From Paenibacillus sp. FSL A5-0031 (lineage in GTDB: Bacteria; Bacillota; Bacilli; Paenibacillales; Paenibacillaceae): a stretch of 64,000 bases of DNA. The notes under the pieces are model-generated. The model was not told where the DNA came from, made no database searches, and was given only the letters and a program-made list of their open reading frames with translations. This document shows positions 1 to 8,507 of the stretch, piece after piece (within the stretch, counting starts at the first letter, position 1; each line of letters starts with the position of its first letter). The stretch lies in assembly GCF_001956295.1 (NCBI RefSeq), contig NZ_MRTD01000012.1, positions 225,575-289,574 of the forward strand, in the 5' to 3' direction. The position numbers were made by a program, and so were the translations under genes.

Positions 1-26
1 GAAGATGGACAAGAGGAGGTGAGAGG

Positions 27-524
27 GTGACATTAAGGGAACGTTTGTGGATGCTTGGTTACAAGGATAGTCAGCTAAAGAAGGCTTTGCTGGCCTTTCA
101 ACGTGATTTTCACACGAGCAAATCCAAGGCATTAAGTAAATTAACGCTGCTCCGTTTAAGAAAGCTGACTAACGGAAATATGAAGTTGAATCTATTATCA
201 AGAATCATTCACAGTGAATCTAACGGTGAGCCCTACCGTGGAATGGTTGCCGTAGGTGCAGTTGTTCTAAATCGACTGAAATCCCATCAATTTCCGAATT
301 CACTCACCGCTGTTATTACTCAACCGTTGGCTTTTACAGTGGTACAAAATGGACGGTTTTGGCTGGAGCCAACTCTTCTTTCTTATAAAGCAGCCAAGGA
401 AGCTTTCAGTGGTACGGACCCTACTGGCAATTGTTTATTTTTTTTTAATCCCGATTTATCCAGCTCCCGTTGGATTCTAAGGCTTCGTCCAAAGCTCAGA
501 ATTGGCCGACATGTTTTTGCTTAG
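27..524 (+). CDS. SleB-like cell wall hydrolase
   Basis: A 165-aa protein of the SleB/Hydrolase_2 family, which in spore formers cuts cortex peptidoglycan. The first 30 or so residues resemble the end of a peptidoglycan-binding domain. The catalytic domain starts near residue 55 with LSRIIHSESNGEPY, in which the family's catalytic Glu (SES) is kept, followed by MVAVGAVVLNRL, the FPNSLTAVITQP region and the family's terminal IGRHVFA. The GTG start at 27 has an AGGAGGT site seven bases upstream (15-20). No signal peptide is visible, so this may be a short form or the start may lie further left. The gene is convergent with the deacetylase that follows it immediately. Confidence 0.85.
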   Translation: MTLRERLWMLGYKDSQLKKALLAFQRDFHTSKSKALSKLTLLRLRKLTNGNMKLNLLSRIIHSESNGEPYRGMVAVGAVVLNRLKSHQFPNSLTAVITQPLAFTVVQNGRFWLEPTLLSYKAAKEAFSGTDPTGNCLFFFNPDLSSSRWILRLRPKLRIGRHVFA

Positions 525-1175
525 TTACACGAAGCGCTGGCGGCGATTGCTGCTCTTCCTTTTACGCTTTCCAAGCAATTCACTGATGGTGACGAAATGA
601 TAGCCTTGTTTTCGCAGCCCATTGACGATAAGAGGTACGGCCTTTAAGCTTTGTATCCATGGGTCGCAGGCATGCAGAAGTACAATGCCTCCCGGATGTG
701 CATGTGGTATAACTCGGCGAACAATATCAGCTGTACGGGTGAATTTCCAATCCAAAGAATCGATATCCCAGTGAACAATCGTTTGGTTCATTTTCAAAAG
801 CTGTTTAATGACACGGTCGTCAATATCGCCGCTTGGTGTTCGAATCATGTTAGTCCTGACGCCGGTAATATGATAAATCGCTTTCCTTGCGGAATGCACA
901 TCTTGTTTAATCCATGCATTGGAATGGCTTGTATAATTGTCATGACGATATCCATGTGAAGCGAGCTCATAGCCCATACGTTGAATTTTTTTAGTGATTC
1001 GTGGATTTAACTCAGCCCATTTGCCGGTTACAAAAAAGGTTGCTTTTGTTACACCCAATCTGCGAAGCAGGAACAGCATTTTCATAGGTACTTGACTGCC
1101 ATGAGCGATATTGATCGTTAAAGCGATTTTTTTTTGGTTAGTCGGAACGTGTTGGATCACACGATTCGTATACAT
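525..1175 (-). CDS. PdaB-like polysaccharide deacetylase family protein, degenerate active site
   Basis: A 216-aa NodB-fold protein closest in pattern to sporulation PdaB proteins (KATFFVTGKWAE, GYELASHGYRHDNYTS, VHWDIDSLDW, GGIVLLHA). The metal-binding H-x3-H of motif 2 is present (HGYRH). Motif 1, normally TFDDG or TFDI.WG, reads TINIAHG, so the catalytic and metal-binding aspartates are missing. This suggests loss or change of activity. The RTPSGD motif matches the family RPP/RTPNG motif. ATG at 1175 follows GGAGGAA by about 7 nt. It ends a leftward run with the CgeB-like gene upstream. Role in spore wall modification is inferred from family and neighbours. Confidence 0.8.
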   Translation of the reverse strand: MYTNRVIQHVPTNQKKIALTINIAHGSQVPMKMLFLLRRLGVTKATFFVTGKWAELNPRITKKIQRMGYELASHGYRHDNYTSHSNAWIKQDVHSARKAIYHITGVRTNMIRTPSGDIDDRVIKQLLKMNQTIVHWDIDSLDWKFTRTADIVRRVIPHAHPGGIVLLHACDPWIQSLKAVPLIVNGLRKQGYHFVTISELLGKRKRKSSNRRQRFV

Positions 1176-1203
1176 GGATAGGGTTCCTCCATTTTAGAGC
1201 AGC

Positions 1204-2181
1204 TCAAATTAATTTATGTTTTTTCAACTCGGTGATGATTTGAGCTGCGCGACTTTTGTAGCTATGCTTCTGAACGGCTAAGAAACCTTGATTTCTAATT
1301 TTTTCACGTGCTTTGGGATGCTTCAAATAATAACGAATTAATTGGCGAGTTTGTTTGGAAGAGCGTGATACGATAAGTTCTTTATTTGGCCGGAATAAAC
1401 GCCGAATTTCTGGTGTATCACTTGTGACTAGAAAACCTCCAGAACCCAGAATTTCATAAGTGCGCTGGGTGACTTGCGTTAGTTGGTTTTGCGGTGCAAG
1501 TACAATTTTAGCTGAATTATATACCTTGTGTGCCTCAGGATACGGCAAATAGCCGTGTATCCATTTATTAGGAACCTTTACGCCAAGGATGGGCTTCATT
1601 TCTTCCCATTGTTTGCCCCATATATCTATTCTTGTGCCATCCTGCACGAGAGGACGGATTAAATGATTTAAGGATTGAATTCGGAAATGATGGGGATACA
1701 GCTTTAAAATTCGCGAATAGCCGTTTGCTACAACCGCAATATCGCTCCTCAGCTGCTTGTTCACTGCTCCTCTACGGTGAACACTGCGGTGAAACCCAAA
1801 GTCCAAATGGGCGGAAGGTATGCCCATTTTTTTATAATCCTTTACTTTGCGGCGACATATCGTAAATACAAAATCCGGTTTCACAGCGCGTACATAAGGA
1901 AGAGTAAACGATTCATGATGAGTGGGGTCCTCGGTTGCCCAGTAAATATGGGGAATCCCAGATTTTCCGACATATCGGCGAATCCACTTTTGCTTAATGG
2001 GAGTATGTTCACTGGTCCATCCCATGCTGATTATGAGCTCTGGTCGAAATTGGCTTAGCAAGGTCGGAAGATTTCTTTTTGTAAGAGGACCTGATATCTT
2101 CACGTTATGGCCAAGGTCCTTAAATCCATTCGGAAGGCCATGAACCCACATGGGGTGACTTTCCAGAAACAGTATTCGCAT
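1204..2181 (-). CDS. CgeB-like glycosyltransferase (paralogue 1)
   Basis: A 325-aa protein resembling CgeB/YkvP spore-maturation glycosyltransferases: an N-terminal DUF3880-like half (MRILFLESHP, HIYWATEDPTHHESF, DFVFTI) and a GT1-like C-terminal half (IHGYLPYPEAHKVYNSAKI, TQRTYEILGSGGFLVTSDTP). The TQR.YEI..GG motif is the usual sugar-nucleotide-binding signature of this group. In Bacillus subtilis, cgeB affects the outermost spore glycan layer, so a spore-surface role is likely here. The start overlaps the stop of the upstream deacetylase by one base (TAATG), showing translational coupling. Two further paralogues lie at 2819 and 4503. Confidence 0.85.
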   Translation of the reverse strand: MRILFLESHPMWVHGLPNGFKDLGHNVKISGPLTKRNLPTLLSQFRPELIISMGWTSEHTPIKQKWIRRYVGKSGIPHIYWATEDPTHHESFTLPYVRAVKPDFVFTICRRKVKDYKKMGIPSAHLDFGFHRSVHRRGAVNKQLRSDIAVVANGYSRILKLYPHHFRIQSLNHLIRPLVQDGTRIDIWGKQWEEMKPILGVKVPNKWIHGYLPYPEAHKVYNSAKIVLAPQNQLTQVTQRTYEILGSGGFLVTSDTPEIRRLFRPNKELIVSRSSKQTRQLIRYYLKHPKAREKIRNQGFLAVQKHSYKSRAAQIITELKKHKLI

Positions 2182-2822
2182 TATGTTCTCCTTCCTTTTA
2201 GAACTCCAAATACGTATCCCCGTCTTTTTAAGCCCTGTATGATGTCAGGCAATGCTGCAAGCGTGCTGTCTGAGAAATCGTGAAATAAAATGATCCTATC
2301 TTTATGCTCATTACTCTCCTTTAGCACTTTCGTAATGATTTGGAAGGGGCTGGGGAAAGGCGGACTTGAGTCGAATGAGTCGATATGCCAGTCAAAATCA
2401 ATGTAGCCTTTGCGGGCAAGGGAAGCTTTTATTTTCTTATAAATTTGTTTGCCGCCATACAAATAGCCTGGTGGACTTTCAGAGCCGCCTGGAAAACGAT
2501 AGATTCGTGGTTTTTTTCCGATGGTGCGCACTAACAGCTTCTCCAATTGATAAAAGTCAGTCAAAAAAGCTTTTTTAGATGAGTAGATTTTAGCGTAATT
2601 ATGAGAAAACGTATGATTGCCAATGCTATGTCCTCTATTTGCGATTGCCCGGTACATCCTAAGTCCGAAGCGGCTTGTATTGCCAATCACGAAAAAAGTA
2701 GCTTTTATTTTATGTTTTCCTAATAGCTCGATTATTTTTTTCGTATTAGGCAAAGGCCCATCATCAAAGGTGAGATAAGCGGTTCTTTTTCCTTTGCCAG
2801 CTATGTGGCTCATTTTCCTCAA
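2181..2822 (-). CDS. Polysaccharide deacetylase, canonical NodB motifs
   Basis: A 213-aa NodB-domain protein with an intact active site: TFDDGP near residue 18 (catalytic and metal Asp), HTFSH (metal histidines), YRFPGGS, DWHIDSFD and IILFHDF. It likely removes N-acetyl groups from a peptidoglycan or surface polysaccharide. No clear signal peptide is present. The TTG start at 2822 overlaps the upstream CgeB-like stop; an in-frame ATG at 2813 is an alternative with GAGGAA close to it. It lies between two CgeB-like genes in one overlapping operon, so deacetylase and glycosyltransferase probably act on the same glycan. Confidence 0.88.
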   Translation of the reverse strand: MRKMSHIAGKGKRTAYLTFDDGPLPNTKKIIELLGKHKIKATFFVIGNTSRFGLRMYRAIANRGHSIGNHTFSHNYAKIYSSKKAFLTDFYQLEKLLVRTIGKKPRIYRFPGGSESPPGYLYGGKQIYKKIKASLARKGYIDFDWHIDSFDSSPPFPSPFQIITKVLKESNEHKDRIILFHDFSDSTLAALPDIIQGLKRRGYVFGVLKGRRT

Positions 2823-3808
2823 ATGATTCCCTGCTTCCGTAACGTGGACAGCATACTGCGGGCACGGTTCGTATAATGATGTTTGCGAATGTTCTTTTGC
2901 CCAGCAAATCTTACCTTTTCCCGTTCGAAATCATTTTCCAAATAATAACGAACCAACTTGAGCGTTTCCTTCGGAGAGGAAGATATCGCTGCATCACGAC
3001 CTGCTTTAAGCAGTCGCCTAGTCGCAGGTGTATTGCAGGTTAATAGAAATCCTCCTGAACCGACAACTTCATAGGTTCTTTGAGTAACCATATCCGTGTA
3101 GTTTTGCAAGCCCAAAATAATTTTGGCGGAGCTGTATACTTTATTCGCATGTTTATAGGGAATTGGTCCCTTGATGTGCTTTTTCGGAATGTTTTGACCA
3201 ATAAAGGGTCTCATGCGAGACCAATTCTTTCCATAGAAATCTATTTTTTTACCGCTTTGAAGTAAAGGACGTATCAGAATATCAATGGATTTGCGACGAT
3301 AAAGCTTGGGGTATTTTCGCAATACGTCAGGGTAGGCGTTCGCTACGACGGCTATATCTGCTGTATATTTCAGGTCGGGAGGAATCCTTTTATGAATATT
3401 TGGATGATACGCAAAATCCAAATAAGCTGCAGGGAAACCCTGTTTTCGAAACTTAACCGCTGTTTTTGCTGAAATGGTAAAAGTAAAGTCGGGCTTCATC
3501 CTCTTTAAGAGTGGCAATGTAAATGTTTTGGTAAAGTTCGGATCTTCTGTTGACCAGTAAATTAAAGGAATCTTATATTTCGTTGCGAAAGCTCTCATCC
3601 GTTTCTGATTTTGTTCAGTTTGATCAGGACCCCATCCTACATTTATGAGAAGGTCGGGTTTAAAGGAAGGCAATAAATTGGAGAGCGAGGAGCTTGAGAC
3701 TGGTCCCGACATTCGCACCTTGTGGCCGAGATCGCGCAGACCGTCCGGCAGACCGTGTGACCATAATTGTCCACGCTCCAAAAATAGTATATTCAATTTG
3801 TTCACCAT
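2819..3808 (-). CDS. CgeB-like glycosyltransferase (paralogue 2)
   Basis: About 329 aa from the ATG at 3808, matching the other two CgeB-like proteins along its length (NILFLERGQLWSHGLPDG, IYWSTEDPNFTKTF, HIKGPIPYKHANKVYSSAKI, TQRTYEVVGSGGFLLTCNTP). The frame continues to a TTG at 3838, but the added residues do not match the paralogues, so 3808 is preferred; ribosome-site support is weak for both. The stop overlaps the next gene by four bases. It is divergent from the deacetylase at 3880, with about 70 bp between them that must hold both promoters. Confidence 0.82.
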   Translation of the reverse strand: MVNKLNILFLERGQLWSHGLPDGLRDLGHKVRMSGPVSSSSLSNLLPSFKPDLLINVGWGPDQTEQNQKRMRAFATKYKIPLIYWSTEDPNFTKTFTLPLLKRMKPDFTFTISAKTAVKFRKQGFPAAYLDFAYHPNIHKRIPPDLKYTADIAVVANAYPDVLRKYPKLYRRKSIDILIRPLLQSGKKIDFYGKNWSRMRPFIGQNIPKKHIKGPIPYKHANKVYSSAKIILGLQNYTDMVTQRTYEVVGSGGFLLTCNTPATRRLLKAGRDAAISSSPKETLKLVRYYLENDFEREKVRFAGQKNIRKHHYTNRARSMLSTLRKQGII

Positions 3809-3879
3809 CCTGTTTGTAATAGACAGGCGTATAAGCAAATTCTCCGTTCAAATCATATAGATATGCATGGAGGGATACG

Positions 3880-4506
3880 ATGAAAAATAGAAATGAGCCC
3901 ATAAGCTGCGTAAATACGACGATGAAATGTGTGGCTTTAACGTTTGATATCGGTTGGGGCGGAACGATGACTACACCCGTACTTAACGTCCTGCAAGCCA
4001 ATAAAATAAATCGGGCAACATTTTTTCTATCAAGCCCATGGGTGGAGAAACGAGCGAAGCTAGCTCGGAAAATAAATGCTTTCGGTTATGAAATCGGCTC
4101 CCATGGCGATAAGCATGAAAACTACACGGAATATAGCAACCGCTGGATTATAAATGAAGTGAAGAAGTCAGAATCGACGATACGTTCAGTGACCGGGGTA
4201 AAATGCAAGCTCTTTCGAACACCGAATGGAGATATGAATACACGGGTAACGAATGTATTGGGCTCATTAGGTTATCGAACGATCTATTGGAGCATCGATT
4301 CGAAAGACTGGATGAATCCTGGCGTGTTTGCGATTGTTCAAAACGCAACAAAAAATGTACGATCCGGAGATATTATTTTGCTCCATGCAAGCGATTCGGC
4401 CAAGCAAACTGCAAAAGCGCTGCCGTCAATCATCAGCATTTTACGTAAAAGAGGTTTTCATTTTGTGACGGTATCTCAGTTGTTGAAATTAAAACAAAAC
4501 CTTTAA
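3880..4506 (+). CDS. PdaB-like polysaccharide deacetylase
   Basis: A 208-aa protein with the sporulation PdaB pattern: CVALTFDIGWGGTM (the TFDI.WG form of motif 1), ATFFLSSPW, GSHGDKHENYTEYSN (H-x3-H), RTPNGD, IYWSIDSKDW, GDIILLHASDSAKQTAKAL and FHFVTVSQLL. In Bacillus PdaB is needed for normal spore cortex maintenance. ATG at 3880 follows TGGAGGGA. Unlike the protein at 525-1175 it keeps the Asp in motif 1 and both histidines, so activity is plausible. Its 3' end overlaps the convergent CgeB-like gene by 4 bp. Confidence 0.85.
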   Translation: MKNRNEPISCVNTTMKCVALTFDIGWGGTMTTPVLNVLQANKINRATFFLSSPWVEKRAKLARKINAFGYEIGSHGDKHENYTEYSNRWIINEVKKSESTIRSVTGVKCKLFRTPNGDMNTRVTNVLGSLGYRTIYWSIDSKDWMNPGVFAIVQNATKNVRSGDIILLHASDSAKQTAKALPSIISILRKRGFHFVTVSQLLKLKQNL

Positions 4507-5492
4507 ATGATTTTTTCCTTTTTCAGAACGCTTAACAAATACTTGGCTCTATTCATGTAGGAATGAGCAACGGCTGCACGAACGGCATTTTGCCTAATTT
4601 GTTCTCGTAATTGAGCATTTTTGCTGTATTTCTTTATCAGCTGTTCGGTTTCTTTTTCGGAGGAAGAGACAAGAAGATCTTTCCCTGGTCGGAACCATTT
4701 CCGGACTTCGGGTGTGTCGTCTGTAATGAGCAAACCGCCTGCTGCAAGAATTTCATACGTTCGTTGTGTGAGTCGGTCTTCGGCGTTTTGCGGTCCTAGT
4801 ACAAAATCGACGGAGCCATAAACGTTTATTGCCTCCTGATAGGGCAAATAGCCATGAATTCGCCGTGAAGAGACGGGTTTACTGAAAATTCGTTTCATCT
4901 TCTTCCAGTCGCGTCCGTACATGTCGGTTTTCAAGCCTTGATTCAGAAAGGGATTTACTAAGCGGCGCAGCGATTGAAAGCGGTAATGATAAGGCTTTGT
5001 ACGATAGAGCTTGTGATAGCCATTTGCTACAAGGGCAGCAGTTCCCCGATATTTTTGAATAGGCTTCGTCCTATAGTGGGTATCGGGATCGCTGCCAAAG
5101 TCTAAATGTGCTGCTCGAATGGCATGTTTTTTTAAAATCTTTATGCTGGGGCGATGAATCGTGAATACAAAGTCAGGTTTTGTTCTCCGAATTAAAGGGA
5201 GCGAGAATATATCGGTATAGCCGGGATCTTCTGTTGACCAAAATACATAAGGCACACCGGATAGACGAGCTAGCTTTGCGATACGATGCTGTTGTTTTGC
5301 CGAGCTATTGGAAGGAGTCCAGCCCATCGCTATGATAAGATCCGGTTTGAATTGTTTAATTAAGTGTCTGGATTTCTTATTTGGATAACATGTTTTTACA
5401 ACATGGCCGAGTTTTTCAAAACCTTTTGGCAATCCATATATCCACATGGGGTGGTCTTCAAGAAACAATATTCGCAGACGATCGTTACGCAT
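4503..5492 (-). CDS. CgeB-like glycosyltransferase (paralogue 3)
   Basis: A 329-aa third CgeB-like paralogue: LRILFLEDHPMWIYGLPKG, VFWSTEDPGYTDIFSLP, DFVFTIHRPS, IHGYLPYQEAINVYGS and LTQRTYEILAAGGLLITDDTP. ATG at 5492 follows GAAAGGAGT at good spacing. It is transcribed alone, convergent with the PdaB-like gene with a 4-bp overlap and no terminator between. Three diverged copies near deacetylases point to stepwise duplication of a spore-glycan module. Confidence 0.85.
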   Translation of the reverse strand: MRNDRLRILFLEDHPMWIYGLPKGFEKLGHVVKTCYPNKKSRHLIKQFKPDLIIAMGWTPSNSSAKQQHRIAKLARLSGVPYVFWSTEDPGYTDIFSLPLIRRTKPDFVFTIHRPSIKILKKHAIRAAHLDFGSDPDTHYRTKPIQKYRGTAALVANGYHKLYRTKPYHYRFQSLRRLVNPFLNQGLKTDMYGRDWKKMKRIFSKPVSSRRIHGYLPYQEAINVYGSVDFVLGPQNAEDRLTQRTYEILAAGGLLITDDTPEVRKWFRPGKDLLVSSSEKETEQLIKKYSKNAQLREQIRQNAVRAAVAHSYMNRAKYLLSVLKKEKII

Positions 5493-5937
5493 ATGCTGAC
5501 TCCTTTCTGTTCAAATAAATGGAGGGTAGGCGCGTTAGTAGTATATTCATCTGCTTTCGTGAGCGAGTAGACTTCGGCCTATCAACCGTATTTATTGTTT
5601 TATTTGGAGGCTTGGCAGACAAAAACACGATGAGCAGAGGGGGAATGCGTAAAAAAAACCAAAACTGCTTAAAAGAAGACTAGTTGATATTTTTTTGAAT
5701 CGCTTAAGCTGAAGACATATCCGCAATTTTGAAAGCGCATATAAAAAAGAAGGTGAAACGGGAAGAAATAGCAGTTATACTAAAAAGAGCAGATTTACCA
5801 AATCAAATAGTGACATGAGCTCAAGCTGCCACTATGATCAGACGGATGCTAGCGAACGAAAAACGGCGGCCGCTTCTCGGTATCTTTTCCGGGAGGAGGA
5901 CGCCTACACTTTTTTTGATATGCAAGGAGAAGCAGCT
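5493..5937. other. Intergenic region, no gene recognised
   Basis: About 445 bp between divergent genes. It should hold promoters for the CgeB-like gene (leftward) and the exporter (rightward). The exporter's reading frame extends upstream to 5815, but those residues are hydrophilic and unlike a transporter N-terminus. No convincing promoter pair, RNA or small gene was found. Confidence 0.5.
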
Positions 5938-7272
5938 ATGAACCTATCATTATCAGAGCCACAGAAGCAAGCAGTGAGTATGAAAAAGCTTTGGTCTTTT
6001 TTTCTCCCGTTAGGCATTTCGGCAAGCTTAGTTACGATTTCACATGTTATTATCAACAGTACCTTAAGCCGAGCGGCAAACCCTGAGAGCATCATTGCCA
6101 GCTATGCCATTGCGATGAGCTTGCTTGCTATTACAGAGAGGCCAGCCGTGCTGCTGCGGCAAACCTGCTCCACACTCGTTCGCGACAAACGCTCGTTTAA
6201 ATCGACGCTTACCGTTGCACAGCTTGTGTTTGCCAGCATTATGCTATTAGGTTTTATAATCAGCTATACCCCGGTTGGAACACTTATTTTCAAGGGAGTG
6301 TTCGGGGTTAGTGAAGACAATGTCCATGATGTTATTCGAGTGTATAAGGTATTGATGTTCGTAAGCTTGTTCTCTGGCATTCGTTGTCTCTACCATGGTG
6401 TCATTATTTACAATCTGCGTACGAAATGGTTAACCATTGGCATGGCGATTAGACTGGCAGGAATGTATGCGCTTTCGCTTTATTTTATACATACAGGCGT
6501 TACGAGCGGGGTTGTTGGAGCGATCATTTTCTTATTCGGCATGATGATCGAAGCAGCTGTCAGCTATTCAGAAGGACGGTTACTGGTGCGCAAAATGCCC
6601 GAAAAGCTGGACAATCACCCTGTTGAAAACAAGCATCATGTATTTTCTTTTTACCGTCCCTTACTGTTGTCCTCGTTTATATCCGTATGGATCGGACCGG
6701 CAATTAATGCGATGCTGGGGAAAACATGGGATGCGCAGCTAGCCATTGCATCGTTTGCGATTGCGGCTAGTTTAGTTATGCTTCTCAGCAGCTTTTTTAG
6801 TTATTTTCACCAAATTGTGATTAACTTTTATCGTGTCGATCCTTTGGCTGTCCGAAAGTTTATTTTAATGCTTGGTTTTATTCCTGCTATATTAATGGGA
6901 TTGATCGCATATACACCCGCAGGTGTATTTTTACTAGAGCATGTGATCGGCGTTCATGGTCGGCTGCAGGCTGAGAGCATACGAGTGCTGCAAGCCTTTG
7001 TGTTGTTCGCGCTCGTTATGCCTTGGCTCGATGTCATGAACGGACTCGTGTTTGTGAGAGGGCAAACGAAGCTGATCTTCGGTTCACAAATTGCCAATCT
7101 CAGCTTTACCTTTATTACCCTTCTAATCGGCATTGGGCTCGCGCCAGAGTGGAACGGGACGATTGGGGCATGGGCACAATCGATCGGCATGACGGCAGAG
7201 CTCCTCTTCGTCGCACTGGCGCTGAAATTTGTTAAACAGCCTGATCCTGTGCCAATGGGCAAACGTGGATAG
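5938..7272 (+). CDS. ANK/MATE-like multidrug or pyrophosphate exporter family membrane protein
   Basis: About 444 aa with roughly 11-12 hydrophobic segments (FFLPLGISASLVTISHVII, LLGFIISYTPVGTLIF, SVWIGPAINAML, LALVMPW-type helices), resembling bacterial relatives of the progressive ankylosis (ANK) branch of the MATE/MVF flippase superfamily. The frame is open from 5815, but the ATG at 5938 is preceded by AAGGAG and starts just before the first membrane helix, so it is preferred. Substrate cannot be told from sequence. It lies 52 bp upstream of a glycosidase; co-transcription is possible. Confidence 0.72.
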   Translation: MNLSLSEPQKQAVSMKKLWSFFLPLGISASLVTISHVIINSTLSRAANPESIIASYAIAMSLLAITERPAVLLRQTCSTLVRDKRSFKSTLTVAQLVFASIMLLGFIISYTPVGTLIFKGVFGVSEDNVHDVIRVYKVLMFVSLFSGIRCLYHGVIIYNLRTKWLTIGMAIRLAGMYALSLYFIHTGVTSGVVGAIIFLFGMMIEAAVSYSEGRLLVRKMPEKLDNHPVENKHHVFSFYRPLLLSSFISVWIGPAINAMLGKTWDAQLAIASFAIAASLVMLLSSFFSYFHQIVINFYRVDPLAVRKFILMLGFIPAILMGLIAYTPAGVFLLEHVIGVHGRLQAESIRVLQAFVLFALVMPWLDVMNGLVFVRGQTKLIFGSQIANLSFTFITLLIGIGLAPEWNGTIGAWAQSIGMTAELLFVALALKFVKQPDPVPMGKRG

Positions 7273-7324
7273 ATTCACCCTGCAATATTCGAAATCGACT
7301 CATTAATCGACGAGGAGAATGATC

Positions 7325-8374
7325 ATGGGAAATCGCATATATGAAAATCTATTGCCGGCACCGAAGAACGGTGGATTTAAAATGGATGGCTATTATATTT
7401 GGTGCGGCTCAGTTGTGCAAGGCGAGGATGGAAAATATCATATGTTTGCTTCAAGGTGGCCTAAGGAATATGGCTTTGCTGCACAGTGGCTGTTCAACTG
7501 CGAGATTGTTAGAGCAGTTAGCGATACGCCTGTGGGGCCTTATACGTTTGCCGAAGTTATATTTGAGCGTAGAGAGCGCAGTTATTTTGACGCTTTGAAT
7601 CAACATAATCCATCGGTGAAATATTGGAACGGAACGTACTATCTTTACTATTTTGGAACGACTTATGGAGGGCCTATCCCAGCGGTGGGAGAGAAAATAA
7701 GTCAAGAAAGAGATGTCGAGGTTTGGAATCGAAAAAGAATTGGCTTAGCCACTTCGAAATCTATATTTGGACCGTGGGAGCGACCAGATCACCCATTGTT
7801 AGAGCCAAGAGCGCCTGGGCATTGGGATTGTACAATTACAACCAATCCATCAGCAGCTATATTGCCGGATGGAACGACGTATATGATTTATAAGTCGAGA
7901 GAGTATGCGGGCTCTACCTTGCAATTAGGCGTTGCACGTGCTCCTCGTCCAGAAGGGCCGTATACCCGTTTGCAGGAGGAACCGATTTTTCAATTTGAGA
8001 ATCCAGACTTCCACGTCGAAGATCCGTTTCTGTGGTGGGAGGATGGGAAATTTCATATTTTAATTAAAGATGATTTTAAAAACGATTCGGGCGGTGTCAC
8101 TGGCGATTGGGGAGCGGGTATCTATGCTACAAGCACCGATTGCTTGCACTGGGATATTTCAAATGATCCTAAGGCGTATACAAGAGATGTCCTGTGGGAT
8201 GATGGCACAAGGACGGTTCAAGCGAACATCGAGCGTCCTAATTTGTTGTTCCATGATGGCAAGCCAACCCATTTATTTCTGGCAACCGGAAACGGGACTC
8301 AGCCTTGGGATTTCGTAGGAAACACTTGGAGTATGGTTATTCCTTTAAAGAAAACAGTGTCTGAGCATAGCTGA
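7325..8374 (+). CDS. GH43-like five-bladed beta-propeller glycoside hydrolase
   Basis: About 349 aa with the repeated blade pattern of GH43/GH117-type enzymes: KMDGYYIWCGSVVQGEDGKYH, ASRWP, HNPSVKYWNGTYYLYYFGT, GPWERP, TNPSAAILPDGTTYMIYKS and FHVEDPFLWWEDGKFHILIKDDF. No signal peptide, so probably cytoplasmic, acting on imported oligosaccharides. Two ATGs (7319 and 7325) are in frame; GAGGAG ends two bases before the first and eight before the second, favouring 7325. Family assignment within the propeller clan is uncertain. A strong hairpin follows. Confidence 0.78.
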   Translation: MGNRIYENLLPAPKNGGFKMDGYYIWCGSVVQGEDGKYHMFASRWPKEYGFAAQWLFNCEIVRAVSDTPVGPYTFAEVIFERRERSYFDALNQHNPSVKYWNGTYYLYYFGTTYGGPIPAVGEKISQERDVEVWNRKRIGLATSKSIFGPWERPDHPLLEPRAPGHWDCTITTNPSAAILPDGTTYMIYKSREYAGSTLQLGVARAPRPEGPYTRLQEEPIFQFENPDFHVEDPFLWWEDGKFHILIKDDFKNDSGGVTGDWGAGIYATSTDCLHWDISNDPKAYTRDVLWDDGTRTVQANIERPNLLFHDGKPTHLFLATGNGTQPWDFVGNTWSMVIPLKKTVSEHS

Positions 8375-8424
8375 GAACAAGCTTTGATTTTTGCCTAAAG
8401 ACTCTAATCATTCATTCACATAAA

Positions 8425-8470
8425 AAAGGCAAACGATCACTTTTGTTAAAGTGACTGTTTGCCTTTATTC
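8425..8470. terminator. Bidirectional intrinsic terminator
   Basis: A stem of about 19 bp (8425-8443 with 8448-8466, one mismatch and one wobble) with A-run before and T-run after, between convergent genes ending at 8374 and 8508. It should stop transcription from both sides. Confidence 0.85.
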
Positions 8471-8507
8471 ATTATATCTCTAATTTGCTCATTTCGTTTC
8501 GATCTGC

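Noticed and set aside
5815..5937. N-terminal 41-residue extension of the exporter
   Set aside because: Hydrophilic, without ribosome site; AAGGAG before the ATG at 5938 explains the start.
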